Assembly: GCF_000429105.1 (NCBI RefSeq)
Contig: NZ_KE386848.1
Coordinates: 638,676-702,675 of the forward strand
Length of the DNA: 64,000 nucleotides
Source: Schaalia suimastitidis DSM 15538
GTDB taxonomy: Bacteria > Actinomycetota > Actinomycetes > Actinomycetales > Actinomycetaceae
Reading direction: 5' to 3'
Made by a program: the position numbers and the translations under genes. How positions within the stretch are numbered: the stretch's first letter is position 1; the number at the start of each line of letters is the position of its first letter. A model generated the notes under the pieces. It searched no databases, was not told the DNA's origin, and saw only the letters and a list, made by a program, of their open reading frames with translations. Of this stretch, positions 35,872 to 44,500 are shown piece after piece.

Positions 35872-35957
35872 GCGCGGGTGGCGGAATAGGCAGACGCGCT
35901 AGCTTGAGGTGCTAGTCCTCGTATTAGAGGGTGGGGGTTCAAGTCCCCCTCCGCGCA
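35872..35957 (+). tRNA. tRNA-Leu (anticodon GAG)
   Basis: 86-nt class II tRNA. The acceptor stem GCGCGGG pairs with TCCGCGC (one G-U); anticodon loop TTGAGGT carries GAG at 35906-35908; a long variable arm (CCTC...GAGG) and the T-arm GGGGGTTCAAGTCCCCC follow; the discriminator is A35957. CCA is not encoded. It decodes CUC and CUU. Confidence 0.97.
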
Positions 35958-35963
35958 CAGTGC

Positions 35964-35997
35964 GATTCCCCGGCTCGTTGAGCCGGGGAATCCTTTT
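35964..35997 (+). terminator. Rho-independent terminator after tRNA-Leu
   Basis: A 13-bp perfect stem (gattccccggctc at 35964-35976, complement at 35980-35992) with a 3-nt loop, followed by CTTTT. It starts 6 nt after the tRNA 3' end. Confidence 0.9.
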
Positions 35998-36161
35998 ACC
36001 TGTTGGTCGTGAGCGAAGTGGCCAGTGGGGCCACAGGACAAAATCCGGGGAGTATAGGACAAAACGTGTTGGTTTCATCCTATTCACCCATAACTCCCAA
36101 TCCAGCTGTGCCGATCCAACGGGTGCGCTCACGTGGCACCCGCACCGCGACGGCACACCTG

Positions 36162-36653
36162 TCACACGCGGGTGCCAGCGTCATTGGCAGATGGATATTC
36201 CAGGTTTGCAAAGAAGGATGCCAGACAGCTAATAATCTGCTCATTGGCGCCCGACAGTACCATTTCGCGGACCAGCTTTTGATGAATCTCCATCGCCTCT
36301 ATGGCTTTAGCGAGACCCGCTCGGCTCAGGCGCGCAGTAAAGCCTCGAGCATCGTGTGGACTCAGTTCATGTTCGATCAGCTTTCGGTCAGCCAGCTGGC
36401 TCACCAAATAGGAGACGCGCGAAGGAGAATACGAGATTGCTGTGGCAATCTGCCCCATGCGTAAGGTGTGATTCGGGGCATCCCACAGTGCCATAAGGAC
36501 GTGATAGTCAGCCAGCGTCAAGCTCAACTGTTGCTTCAGGCGGTCCGCAAAGGCTGTTTGAATGGCGGTCATCGTTCGAAAAAAGGCACGCCACGCAACC
36601 GCTTGTTCGTTGGTTGCTGCATCAGGGAGGTATTCTTCGCTGAAGTTCGTCAT
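36162..36653 (-). CDS. MarR-family transcriptional regulator
   Basis: 163 residues with the MarR winged helix: SLTLADYHVLMALWDAP, LRMGQIATAISYSPSRVSYLVSQLADRKLIEHE and DARGFTARLSRAG (wing). N- and C-terminal helices for dimerisation are present. No redox cysteine in the usual OhrR position, so the ligand cannot be guessed. It is transcribed away from the HAD phosphatase, across an AT-rich 197-nt intergenic region. Its 3' side holds only ~160 nt of non-coding DNA before the tRNA terminator. Confidence 0.88.
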   Translation of the reverse strand: MTNFSEEYLPDAATNEQAVAWRAFFRTMTAIQTAFADRLKQQLSLTLADYHVLMALWDAPNHTLRMGQIATAISYSPSRVSYLVSQLADRKLIEHELSPHDARGFTARLSRAGLAKAIEAMEIHQKLVREMVLSGANEQIISCLASFFANLEYPSANDAGTRV

Positions 36654-36676
36654 AGCATCTTCCTTTCAGCCCTTTT

Positions 36677-36690
36677 CAACATAATAGTTG
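36677..36690. promoter_or_regulatory. Candidate MarR operator over the marR -10
   Basis: CAACATAATAGTTG is a near-palindrome (6 of 7 positions pair) about 24-37 nt upstream of the marR ATG. On the minus strand it contains TATTAT, a good -10. This layout suits autorepression. Confidence 0.35.
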
Positions 36691-36850
36691 CGTCCATCAC
36701 GTTTTGTGCGTTTTTCTACAATTTTCTTGCAGTTTGGACATAATGTAATTTTTTGCTACGTATGCAATCAGTATTTATCACTTTTCCCTTCTCTCCCCTC
36801 CTTTACTTCCACGCATATTCCGCCGCATAAGCATTGGCCACACAGCTAGA

Positions 36851-37531
36851 ATGAGCAGCATGGCACGCCCTTCCCAGTGGACCTGTGTACTTTTCGACAT
36901 TGATGGCACCCTCGTTGACTCAGCAGATGTGGTCGTAGATGTTTTCGTCCAGACTTTGGCGCATTATGGCCGCACGATCCCGCCACGCTCAGATCTCCGT
37001 CAACATGTTGGCCCACCCCTGTGGGAATCAATGAAAGATCTGGGATTTGACGCCGCCACCATTGAAGATGCCATCGACTACTATCGTCGTCACTATAGTG
37101 AGCGTTTCCTTGAGCCACCGCTTTTCCCAGGCATCGCCTCGCTCCTGCGAAGGCTCCACGCGGCAGGCATCCCCCTCGCTACCGCCACGTCAAAGCAAGA
37201 AACCCTTGCCGTTGAGCAGATGAATTATCTTGGACTCACCCCCTATTTCACCGCAATTGCTGGCGCCGTAGCGGACCCTGGTTCCACGAAAGAAACCGTC
37301 ATACGTGATGCCTTAGCCCGTCTGGAACGTCAGGGTGTAGATACGGGAGCACCACTACTTATTGGTGACCGTTGCTTCGATATCGAAGGTGGGCACGCAG
37401 CCGGTATCGCTGTAGCAGGTGTGCAATGGGGCTACGCCCAGCCAGGCGAACTCGACCAGGCTGTTGCCATCTTCGACACCCCAGATTCTGTAGAAGCGTA
37501 TCTGCTCGATATCCGCCAAAGCACGCCATAG
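36851..37531 (+). CDS. HAD-superfamily phosphatase (phosphoglycolate phosphatase-like)
   Basis: 226 residues. Motif I DIDGTLVDSA (nucleophile and acid Asp), motif II TATSKQ, and motif III/IV region LLIGDRCFDIEGGHAAG. The alpha-helical cap (about 20-95) is of the Gph/PgmB type. Substrate uncertain. A second ATG at 36860 is 7 nt after a TAGAAT hexamer and could be a leaderless start. Convergent with dnaE2, with 13 nt between stops. Confidence 0.88.
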   Translation: MSSMARPSQWTCVLFDIDGTLVDSADVVVDVFVQTLAHYGRTIPPRSDLRQHVGPPLWESMKDLGFDAATIEDAIDYYRRHYSERFLEPPLFPGIASLLRRLHAAGIPLATATSKQETLAVEQMNYLGLTPYFTAIAGAVADPGSTKETVIRDALARLERQGVDTGAPLLIGDRCFDIEGGHAAGIAVAGVQWGYAQPGELDQAVAIFDTPDSVEAYLLDIRQSTP

Positions 37532-37544
37532 CCTCGGCAATTAT

Positions 37545-40500
37545 TTAGCGAAAATCCCGCGAGCGCGTATCGACAGGTAAACGATACCCGCTCAGGTGAT
37601 GTGCTTTGACGCTATAGGAATCCTCATCGCGTTCGATGCGTCCACGTATATGCACGCATTGTGTTGTCAACCCAACGCGTCGGTATCGTCTCCACATATT
37701 GGCGCTGCATGTAACGTTCACAAGGCCACTTTCATCTTCAATGGATAAAAATGTCAGACCCGCCGCGGTCGGAGGGCTTTGTCGGTGCGTGATCACGCCG
37801 ACAACACTGACCATTTCACCAGCGGGCAGTGTCTTCAGTTGTGCGATGGTGAGGATATGCGGCGGCAGATGTGGACGCAATAAAGTGATGGGATGCGCTC
37901 GGGTACTCAACCCCATCACACGGTGTTCAATGACAACAGCATCTGATTCCTCAAGGTCAGGTAAGGGTGGCGCTTGCGCGCTCACCTCTATGCCGGGGAT
38001 ATACGGCTGGTATTCCTCGTGTTGCACTGGGATATTTGGCGATGCCAGTGGTCCGCTGGCCCAGATACCTTCACGTAGCCCCATATTGAGACTGGCGAGC
38101 GCTCCTGCCTGTGCCAGCAACGCGAGTTCTTTTTCATTGAGACAGGCACGGCGAGCCAGGTCTGCAGGACTTGTAAAAGGTGCCTCCTCGCGGGCTGCGA
38201 CGATACGTTGTGCGCCTTTCCCAAGGCCTTTAATGTTGTCCAGGCCGAGGCGTATTTCCCGCTGTGGGTTCACATCAAGCGACACAATGGTGCGTTCAGT
38301 TTCCTTTTCGACGGGGAGCGCGTAGGCATTATCAGATACGCGCACATGTGCTGTGATGTGCGAGTAGGACACGTCCGGCCCTTCTACGGCTACACCGTGC
38401 CTGCGCGCGTCGTGCACAAGGGATGATGGCGAATAAAAGCCCATGGGTTGATGTGCCAGGATGGCCGCGTAGAAATATTCGGGGTAGCGGATTTTTAGCC
38501 AAGCGGAGGCATAGACAATATGCGCGAAAGAAAAGGCGTGTGATTCGGGGAAACCGAAGTCCGCAAATGCGCATAATTTGTCGTAGATCTGTGTGGCCGT
38601 AGACTCGTCGATCCCCTGAGCAGCCATACCGCTCATCAGCAAAGGGCGGAGTTTTTCCATACGTTCGGGTGAACGTTTTGACCCCATCGCACGACGTAAT
38701 TCGTCGGCCTGCGTGGGCGTAAATCCTGCTACATCGACAGCAATTTGCATTAGTTGCTCTTGGAAAAGGGGAACACCCAGGGTCTTTTCTAAAGCATTTT
38801 CTAAAAGAGGATGAAGGTAGGTGACCTTTTCTTTTCCTTGGCGGCGTCTCAGATAGGGGTTCACTGATCCGCCTTGTATAGGTCCGGGGCGTATCAGTGC
38901 TACTTCGACAACAATGTCGTAGAAACACCGGGGTTTAAGGCGTGGAAGGGTATTCATTTGCGCCCGGGATTCCACTTGAAAGACCCCCACCGTATCCGCA
39001 GCACACAGGAGGTCATAGACAGCAGGGTCTTCCTGGGGCAGATTATGCAATCCCAATACTTGCCCATCAGGTGCAGCAATACCTGCGGCACGAAGACTAC
39101 TAAATGCGGTGTTAAGCGCTGCGAGCATACCTAAACCGAGAAGATCAAATTTCACCAGGCCTGCGTCTGCACAGTCGTCTTTATCCCATTGCAGAACACT
39201 TCGGTTTTTTGTGCTCCCCCAGTTCAGTGGACATACGTCAGCCACAGGTGTGCGTGTAAGAACCATACCTCCGGGGTGTATGCCCATGTGTCGGGGAAGT
39301 TTTCGCAAGGATGAGGCGATACTGGTCACCATTGGTGGGATCTCGTCGCTGTGATCACGCAGGCCTTTGCTCCATTGGGTGGCAAGCTGTGCCGAGTACC
39401 CTAGGGCTCGAGCTGCGTCACGTATCGCAGATTTTGGGCGGTAGCTGATGACGTTGGCAACTTGGGCAGCGTGTTGGCGCCCGTAGTGTGCATAAACGTG
39501 TTGGATCACTTCTTCACGTCTATCTGATTGGATATCAAGGTCAATATCAGGCGGTCCTGAGCGCCCTTGAGACAGAAAACGTTCAAAAAGAAGTCGGTGC
39601 GCGACGGCGTCAACTGCGGTGATGCCCAGGGCATAGCAGACAGCGGAGTTAGCTGCTGATCCCCGTCCTTGGCATAGGATGCCCCGTTCGAGGCAAAAGT
39701 CAACGATTTCCTTCACGATGAGGAAATATCCTGAAAAATCCAAGGCAGTAATGATTGCGAGTTCATGGTCGATAATCTGCCACGCCTGTGGGTTACTTTC
39801 CCGCGCGCCGTAGATACGCTCGGCAGCTTCGATGGTGAGCTTTTTTAGCCACGTGTCGCTGCTATGTCCTTCTGGGACATGTGGGTGAGGAAGGCCGGGC
39901 GGATCTTGTGCGAGGTCGTAGGCAGCGTGGCGTGCGATGTCAGCCGCGGTTGAGACGGCCTCGGGGTGTCGGTGGTGGATACGGAGCATTTCGTCGCCGC
40001 TGCGCAGGAAAGCAGCCATTGCTGGAAGATGATGTTGAATATCGTGTAATCCACTGCGAAAGCGTGTCGCGGTCAAAACATCGCTAAGAGCTTGACTCTG
40101 CTCGGTAGCACAGCGCGCACCCGTGGTGGCCACCAATGGCAGACGGTATTTATGTGCCATTTCAGCCAGGCTATCGGCTAGCTGAGTCGGCTCGTGAGGG
40201 CCAAGTGTGCTTTCAACAGCAAGGTGGTCACGCCCGAAGAGCTTCACCATATGTCCTAAGAGACGGTCAGCCTGCACGTGTCCACCACTGGCCAGGGCGC
40301 GTCGTAGCGGGCCGCGAGCGCTGCCGGTGAGGATCATCCAGTCGTGGGCATCTTGGGCCAGCGTTTCGAGGCGATGGCGGGGTTTTTCTCCTTGTGGGTG
40401 CGACAGGGTGTGGGCGCTCATCACCCGGCATAGGTGTTGTCGCCCCTGTGGTGACAGGGTGAGGATGGGCAGGCGTATCCCCGGATCTTCGGCTCCACGT

Positions 40501-40814
40501 TTTAAACCCCAGCCGTATTGTTGGGGGTCTGCTTTGAGAATACGAGCGAAACTGGAGGCTTCAAGGCTTAATTCACTACCGTGCACGATTGGCATACCGG
40601 CGTCACGTCCTGCACTTTGGGTTTGTATAGCCGAGTACATGCCGTCGACGTCAAGTACTGCAAGGGCTTCAAGCCGTAGTGCGCAGGCGGCGTCAACAAG
40701 TTGCGCTGGGGTATTTGCTCCGTCAAGGAAGGTATAAACCGAGTGAGCATGGAGTTCTGCGTATCGCACAAAGCCATCATATAGAACATATGTTCCATCT
40801 TCCCTTAATGACAA
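37545..40814 (-). CDS. dnaE2: Error-prone DNA polymerase III alpha subunit DnaE2 (ImuC)
   Basis: C-family polymerase used in damage-induced mutagenesis. 1089 residues, right for DnaE2 rather than the ~1180 of DnaE1. N-terminal PHP domain (YAELHAHSVYTFLDGA) in which the usual TDHDG is LDVDG, so one metal ligand is lost. The palm keeps PDIDLDIQSDRREEVIQHVY with the catalytic aspartates. The fingers and a C-terminal OB fold (VVGVITHRQSPPTAAGLTFLSIEDESG) follow. The 40814 start is TTG; GTG at 40769 is an alternative and would leave one ArsR-type palindrome in the promoter. ImuA and ImuB partners are not in the window. Confidence 0.92.
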   Translation of the reverse strand: MSLREDGTYVLYDGFVRYAELHAHSVYTFLDGANTPAQLVDAACALRLEALAVLDVDGMYSAIQTQSAGRDAGMPIVHGSELSLEASSFARILKADPQQYGWGLKRGAEDPGIRLPILTLSPQGRQHLCRVMSAHTLSHPQGEKPRHRLETLAQDAHDWMILTGSARGPLRRALASGGHVQADRLLGHMVKLFGRDHLAVESTLGPHEPTQLADSLAEMAHKYRLPLVATTGARCATEQSQALSDVLTATRFRSGLHDIQHHLPAMAAFLRSGDEMLRIHHRHPEAVSTAADIARHAAYDLAQDPPGLPHPHVPEGHSSDTWLKKLTIEAAERIYGARESNPQAWQIIDHELAIITALDFSGYFLIVKEIVDFCLERGILCQGRGSAANSAVCYALGITAVDAVAHRLLFERFLSQGRSGPPDIDLDIQSDRREEVIQHVYAHYGRQHAAQVANVISYRPKSAIRDAARALGYSAQLATQWSKGLRDHSDEIPPMVTSIASSLRKLPRHMGIHPGGMVLTRTPVADVCPLNWGSTKNRSVLQWDKDDCADAGLVKFDLLGLGMLAALNTAFSSLRAAGIAAPDGQVLGLHNLPQEDPAVYDLLCAADTVGVFQVESRAQMNTLPRLKPRCFYDIVVEVALIRPGPIQGGSVNPYLRRRQGKEKVTYLHPLLENALEKTLGVPLFQEQLMQIAVDVAGFTPTQADELRRAMGSKRSPERMEKLRPLLMSGMAAQGIDESTATQIYDKLCAFADFGFPESHAFSFAHIVYASAWLKIRYPEYFYAAILAHQPMGFYSPSSLVHDARRHGVAVEGPDVSYSHITAHVRVSDNAYALPVEKETERTIVSLDVNPQREIRLGLDNIKGLGKGAQRIVAAREEAPFTSPADLARRACLNEKELALLAQAGALASLNMGLREGIWASGPLASPNIPVQHEEYQPYIPGIEVSAQAPPLPDLEESDAVVIEHRVMGLSTRAHPITLLRPHLPPHILTIAQLKTLPAGEMVSVVGVITHRQSPPTAAGLTFLSIEDESGLVNVTCSANMWRRYRRVGLTTQCVHIRGRIERDEDSYSVKAHHLSGYRLPVDTRSRDFR
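40784..40795. promoter_or_regulatory. ArsR/SmtB-type operator 2
   Basis: GAACATATGTTC is a perfect 12-bp palindrome of the GAACA-TA-TGTTC form used by SmtB/ArsR-family metal sensors. Its centre is exactly 50 bp from the centre of operator 1. It lies within dnaE2 if that gene starts at 40814, or just upstream if it starts at GTG 40769. Confidence 0.6.
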
Positions 40815-40827
40815 AAACTCTCATTAA

Positions 40828-40851
40828 ATAAACATATTGCAATATGTTTAT
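40828..40851. promoter_or_regulatory. ArsR/SmtB-type operator 1
   Basis: A perfect 24-bp palindrome with half-site ATAAACATATTG and its complement, 21 nt upstream of the arsR ATG in the arsR/dnaE2 intergenic region. It shares the AACATAT/ATATGTT core with operator 2. Length and AT-richness fit a 12-2-12-type ArsR operator covering the arsR promoter. Confidence 0.75.
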
Positions 40852-40871
40852 ATCTATGGTGGAATAACCAT

Positions 40872-41171
40872 ATGAGTACACGTGAAGGAACCGAGGCCGT
40901 TGCCAAATTATTTAAAGCCCTTGGCAATGAAACGCGCCTGACAATTCTTTGCGCACTCGATGGTCGCGATCTTACTGTCACGCAAATCAGCGACATGACA
41001 GGAATATCTCAACCACTTGCGTCTCAGCACCTGCGCGCACTGCGCGAGGTCCACCTCGTGACAGGCACACGCAGCGGCAAGGAAGTCGTATATTCCCTTG
41101 CCGACCATCACGTCGCCCACGTCGTGGGAGATGCTTACACCCATGTCATCGAAGGAGAACACCATGTCTGA
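40872..41171 (+). CDS. ArsR/SmtB-family zinc-type repressor
   Basis: 99-residue winged-helix metal sensor. The DNA-binding helices are visible (LKALGNETRLTIL type start, then VTQISDMTGISQPLASQHLRALREVHLV). The alpha-5 zinc site is complete: Asp78, His80, His91 and Glu94, matching DxH-x10-HxxE of SmtB/CzrA. Only one cysteine (27), so an alpha-3N site is not evident. Metal binding should release the operators at 40784-40851. A GGTGGA site lies 8 nt before the ATG. It overlaps the histidine-rich gene by 8 nt and must be its regulator. Confidence 0.93.
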   Translation: MSTREGTEAVAKLFKALGNETRLTILCALDGRDLTVTQISDMTGISQPLASQHLRALREVHLVTGTRSGKEVVYSLADHHVAHVVGDAYTHVIEGEHHV

Positions 41172-41454
41172 TATTCACGCTGAACACACCCTCGAAGAGC
41201 ATACGCACGGCGAAGGCTGCGGGCATGAAGCCGTCGCTCACGGCGACCACATTGACTATGTACACGGTACACATCACCACGCACTCCACGGCGATCACTA
41301 TGACGAACACGGTGAGGTTGCCGAACATACCCGCGCTGAACATGAACACGGTGAAGGCTGCGGGCATGAAGCCGTTGCACATGATGATCACGTGGATTAT
41401 CTCCACGATGGCCACCGCCACGCTGTCCACGGTGAACACTACGACGAACACTGA
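41164..41454 (+). CDS. Histidine-rich tandem-repeat metal-binding protein
   Basis: 96 residues, 26 of them His, two Cys and many Asp/Glu. It has two 35-residue repeats (15-49 and 62-96; 27 of 35 identical) of the form HGEGCGHEAVAH.DH.DY.H..H.HA.HG.HYDEH. No signal peptide or membrane segment, so it is not a transporter although some databases label such proteins zinc transporter permease. ATG at 41164 has GGAGA 7 nt upstream. Co-transcribed with the zinc-type ArsR, it most likely chelates zinc inside the cell as a buffer or store. Confidence 0.88.
   Translation: MSDIHAEHTLEEHTHGEGCGHEAVAHGDHIDYVHGTHHHALHGDHYDEHGEVAEHTRAEHEHGEGCGHEAVAHDDHVDYLHDGHRHAVHGEHYDEH
41206..41310 (+). repeat. Tandem repeat unit 1 in the histidine-rich gene
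   Basis: 105 bp encoding residues 15-49. Partner unit at 41347-41451, separated by 36 bp. Several synonymous differences as well as 8 amino-acid changes show an old duplication. Confidence 0.85.
41347..41451 (+). repeat. Tandem repeat unit 2 in the histidine-rich gene
   Basis: 105 bp encoding residues 62-96, ending one codon before the stop. It shares HGEGCGHEAVAH and HYDEH exactly with unit 1. Confidence 0.85.
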
Positions 41455-41458
41455 TCCG

Positions 41459-41505
41459 CATAGGGTAAGGCCCGCCCCATGTGCCGGGGCGGGCCTTACC
41501 CTATG
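41459..41505. terminator. 20-bp hairpin shared by the histidine-rich gene and the surface-protein gene
   Basis: A perfect 20-bp inverted repeat (41459-41478 and 41486-41505) with a 7-nt loop lies between the convergent stops at 41454 and 41520. Neither side has a long T-run. It should stop transcription in both directions. Confidence 0.85.
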
Positions 41506-41519
41506 TCTCTGATACGTAC

Positions 41520-44500
41520 CTACCGTGTCCGTCGCTGCCGGAGGAGCACTGCTCCTCCACCAACAAGCGCCACAAGAAGAGCGAGCGGCACGACGCTCGC
41601 AATATCAGCGCCGGTCTTTGCCAGCGAGCACTCTTTCCCCGTTGGGGTACGTCCCACAACTTCACTCACCATCGGCAAGCCGTTGGGGCCCTTTTCCCCT
41701 GTTGGTGTCAGACGCCCAGCTGCACCACCAGAACCTTTGAGATCCTCGCCCGTAGGTGTCACCTTCATTGAGATTGTCATTGTGTAGGTACCAGCCTCAG
41801 TAAAGACCCAGTTGTAGTGCGCATGGGTATTTGCGGGAAGTACATAGGATGAACCCACCCCGTTGAACACCTTCTCCCCTACACCCGAGCCAAGACTGCC
41901 TGAGGCAAATACGGCGACTTTTCCTGGTCCAGTCATCGCATCGAGCGTGAAGGTTACGCCACCGCGGGTGCCATTGACAATCTCTTCACGCTGAGAGTTC
42001 ATCCCCAGCCACGGTACACCGGCGATCTGAGTAGCAGGAATCATCCACACCTGGGATCCGGTGGGCGCAATGAAGGACAAGGCTTCGGGAGCGCTCAGTT
42101 TCGCAGCGTCACCAAGAGCAAAGGTTAAACTGCTTGGGTCCACCCATGATGCAGGCTGGCGACGATCGTCTTTCACACGCGCAACCAGAGTGCCATTGTC
42201 AATTGCTGGACCAAGATCGAAGTGTCCATCAGTAGCATTGCCTGCACCTTGACCTACGTTGAATGTCAGCGTGGTCGTCGCCGTATTTGCGCCAGCACTG
42301 CCGGTAAGGCCTTTTGCTTCCTCAGCCGTGGCTTCGCGCGTGATCGTTGTCGGCAAACAGATTTCTGTACCATTTCGCTGCCCTGCCACACCACTAGTGG
42401 GCGCTGTCGGGCTTGCGCCACCAGCAGAGCTCGGTGTGTTCGCCCCGCCGGAATGGTCAATGGTCATATGCGCATTCGGTGCAGTATTTGCCGGAAGCAC
42501 TTCGATTGAGGCCGACAGTTCTGGGTGCCCTTGGACCTTAATGTGATGAGTCCCCAAAGGGAAGTTAGCAGGGACCTGCCACCGTGTGCGAGCATTGCCG
42601 TCAGCATCAGCCGTTATGCCCGGAAGTGTCACAACGTCTGAATGGACTTCAAAGACTACCTGCGATGCTGGTGTTAGGTTTTTCGCTTCAATGTCGATGC
42701 TATTTCCGCGTTCAACGGTACGGGCAGCAACTGCCACGGTTGGGCATTGCACCTTCCCCACGTCAATGGTGTACGTCACCGGCTCACTGTGAACCTGTGT
42801 GGCGCCATCAGATGAGCTTGCAGTGGCACGCACTGTCAGGGTGTAGCGGCCAGCATGGGAAAAAGCCCAGTTGACGTGTGTGTGCGCAGGGAAGCTCTGT
42901 ACAATTTGCGACCCTTGTGGGTTCAGTGTGTACCCACCGTCCGCCAGACGGGATTCAAAGCCTGTGAATGCCCCCGCGAGCCACATTGAGATGCGTCCAT
43001 CCTTTGGTCCGGTATAGCTGACATCGAAGGTAGTCTTCTCCAAGCCGGCGCTGCGCGCTTCCATCGTGTCCCACCCTGGCCAGACGAGGCCTCGGACATT
43101 GTCTTGTGCTTGAGGCAGGAAATATGCCTGCGTAGGCACGCCCTGGGGAAGAACTGCGGCATCAAGCGTCTGCCACGCAGACTCTTTCACACGCAACAAC
43201 ACAGCGGAAGGATCCCGTACCACACGTTGGCCCGTGACATCCTCGGTCACTTTGAGGCTGATTGACTTATCTGCACCTGCTTTCAGGGTAAAAAGGTCAA
43301 CATGGCCGCTATCAAGTACCGTGTCAACGCCTGCGGGCACACATGACTTCCCGCTTGGAACACCGTCCGCGGCCCCATTATTTGTTCCAGGCGTGGACGT
43401 ATGTGGGGGAACAATGGGAAGGGTGAGATCAGGCGTACCACCGGGAGGGGTACTGTTGTCGGCACCTCCAGGCGGGGTATTGTTATCCGCATCTCCTGGC
43501 GTTTCACCGTTATTACTTCCTCCGTCAATCCCCGCAAGCCCGTGTTGCGCAAGATACCCTGGACAGTGTTTCTCAATAGAAGCATTGCCAACGGCAAAGT
43601 AGGTGTCGAAGAACCGGTAAGCGCGACCAAAACCTGATTCCTTGGTGTAATTCGGTGTAAACCCATACGAAATGGAATACAGGCCTGGTTGATTGAAACT
43701 CATGGCAACGTGCCGGTGACTTGCCTGAGTAAATGGAATACGCAGATCATAATTTGCGCTATCTAAAAGGATTTTCGCTGGCGAGATAGTGCCGCCATCC
43801 CAGTGGATAATCCGCCCAGGTCCTTCATGGTTTTGCAGGGAAACGCGCACACCCGCAGGCGAAATCTTTGTGTAATCTACGTCAGCAGTGTTGAAACCTA
43901 ACCATGGTAGGCGCTTGTCTTGAACCTCTGGCAGGGTCCAGATACGTGCGCCGTCGCGCCCAAGTGCTGCCAGTGCTTGACGGTTACCAGAGGTATCCAG
44001 CAGCGTCGATGCAGCATCGGGAACGGGAACAATCACACTGTAGGAGGTGCGATCCACGGCAGGCGTCACACTATCATCGCGAAGAACAACACCAACTTTT
44101 CCTGCCGAGTCGGTTGAGGCTCGGTAGTCGTAGTGTCCGGGAGCGGCGCAGACGTAGCTTCCGACTTGAGGGGCCTGTGCTTCTTCTTCAACCTCTTCCT
44201 CACCTGAAGGCAGTGGGATGCTCGGTGTGTTATTTGGACGATCCTCGTCAGCTGGCACACTAATCGTTGCCGAAGGGGTCGTTCCGGCGTCAAGGCCAAG
44301 GTTTTCGTCGTGACCAACCAGCCACAACACCTCGTAGATATCAGAGGTCAGCGGCGCCCCCTCTACTGTTGTCGCCTTGGCCCGCCACTTGGTGACATAG
44401 CGTCCTTGGGCACTAAAAGACCAGTTAATGTGCCCATGCCCCCCTGGAACCATTCCGGTGACGCGCTTAGTGGCTGATGCCGAGTTAAAGTCTTCAGCCA

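Noticed and set aside
35844..35957. Integration site at the tRNA-Leu 3' end
   Set aside because: No integrase, no second copy of the tRNA end and no composition change are seen in the flanking DNA.
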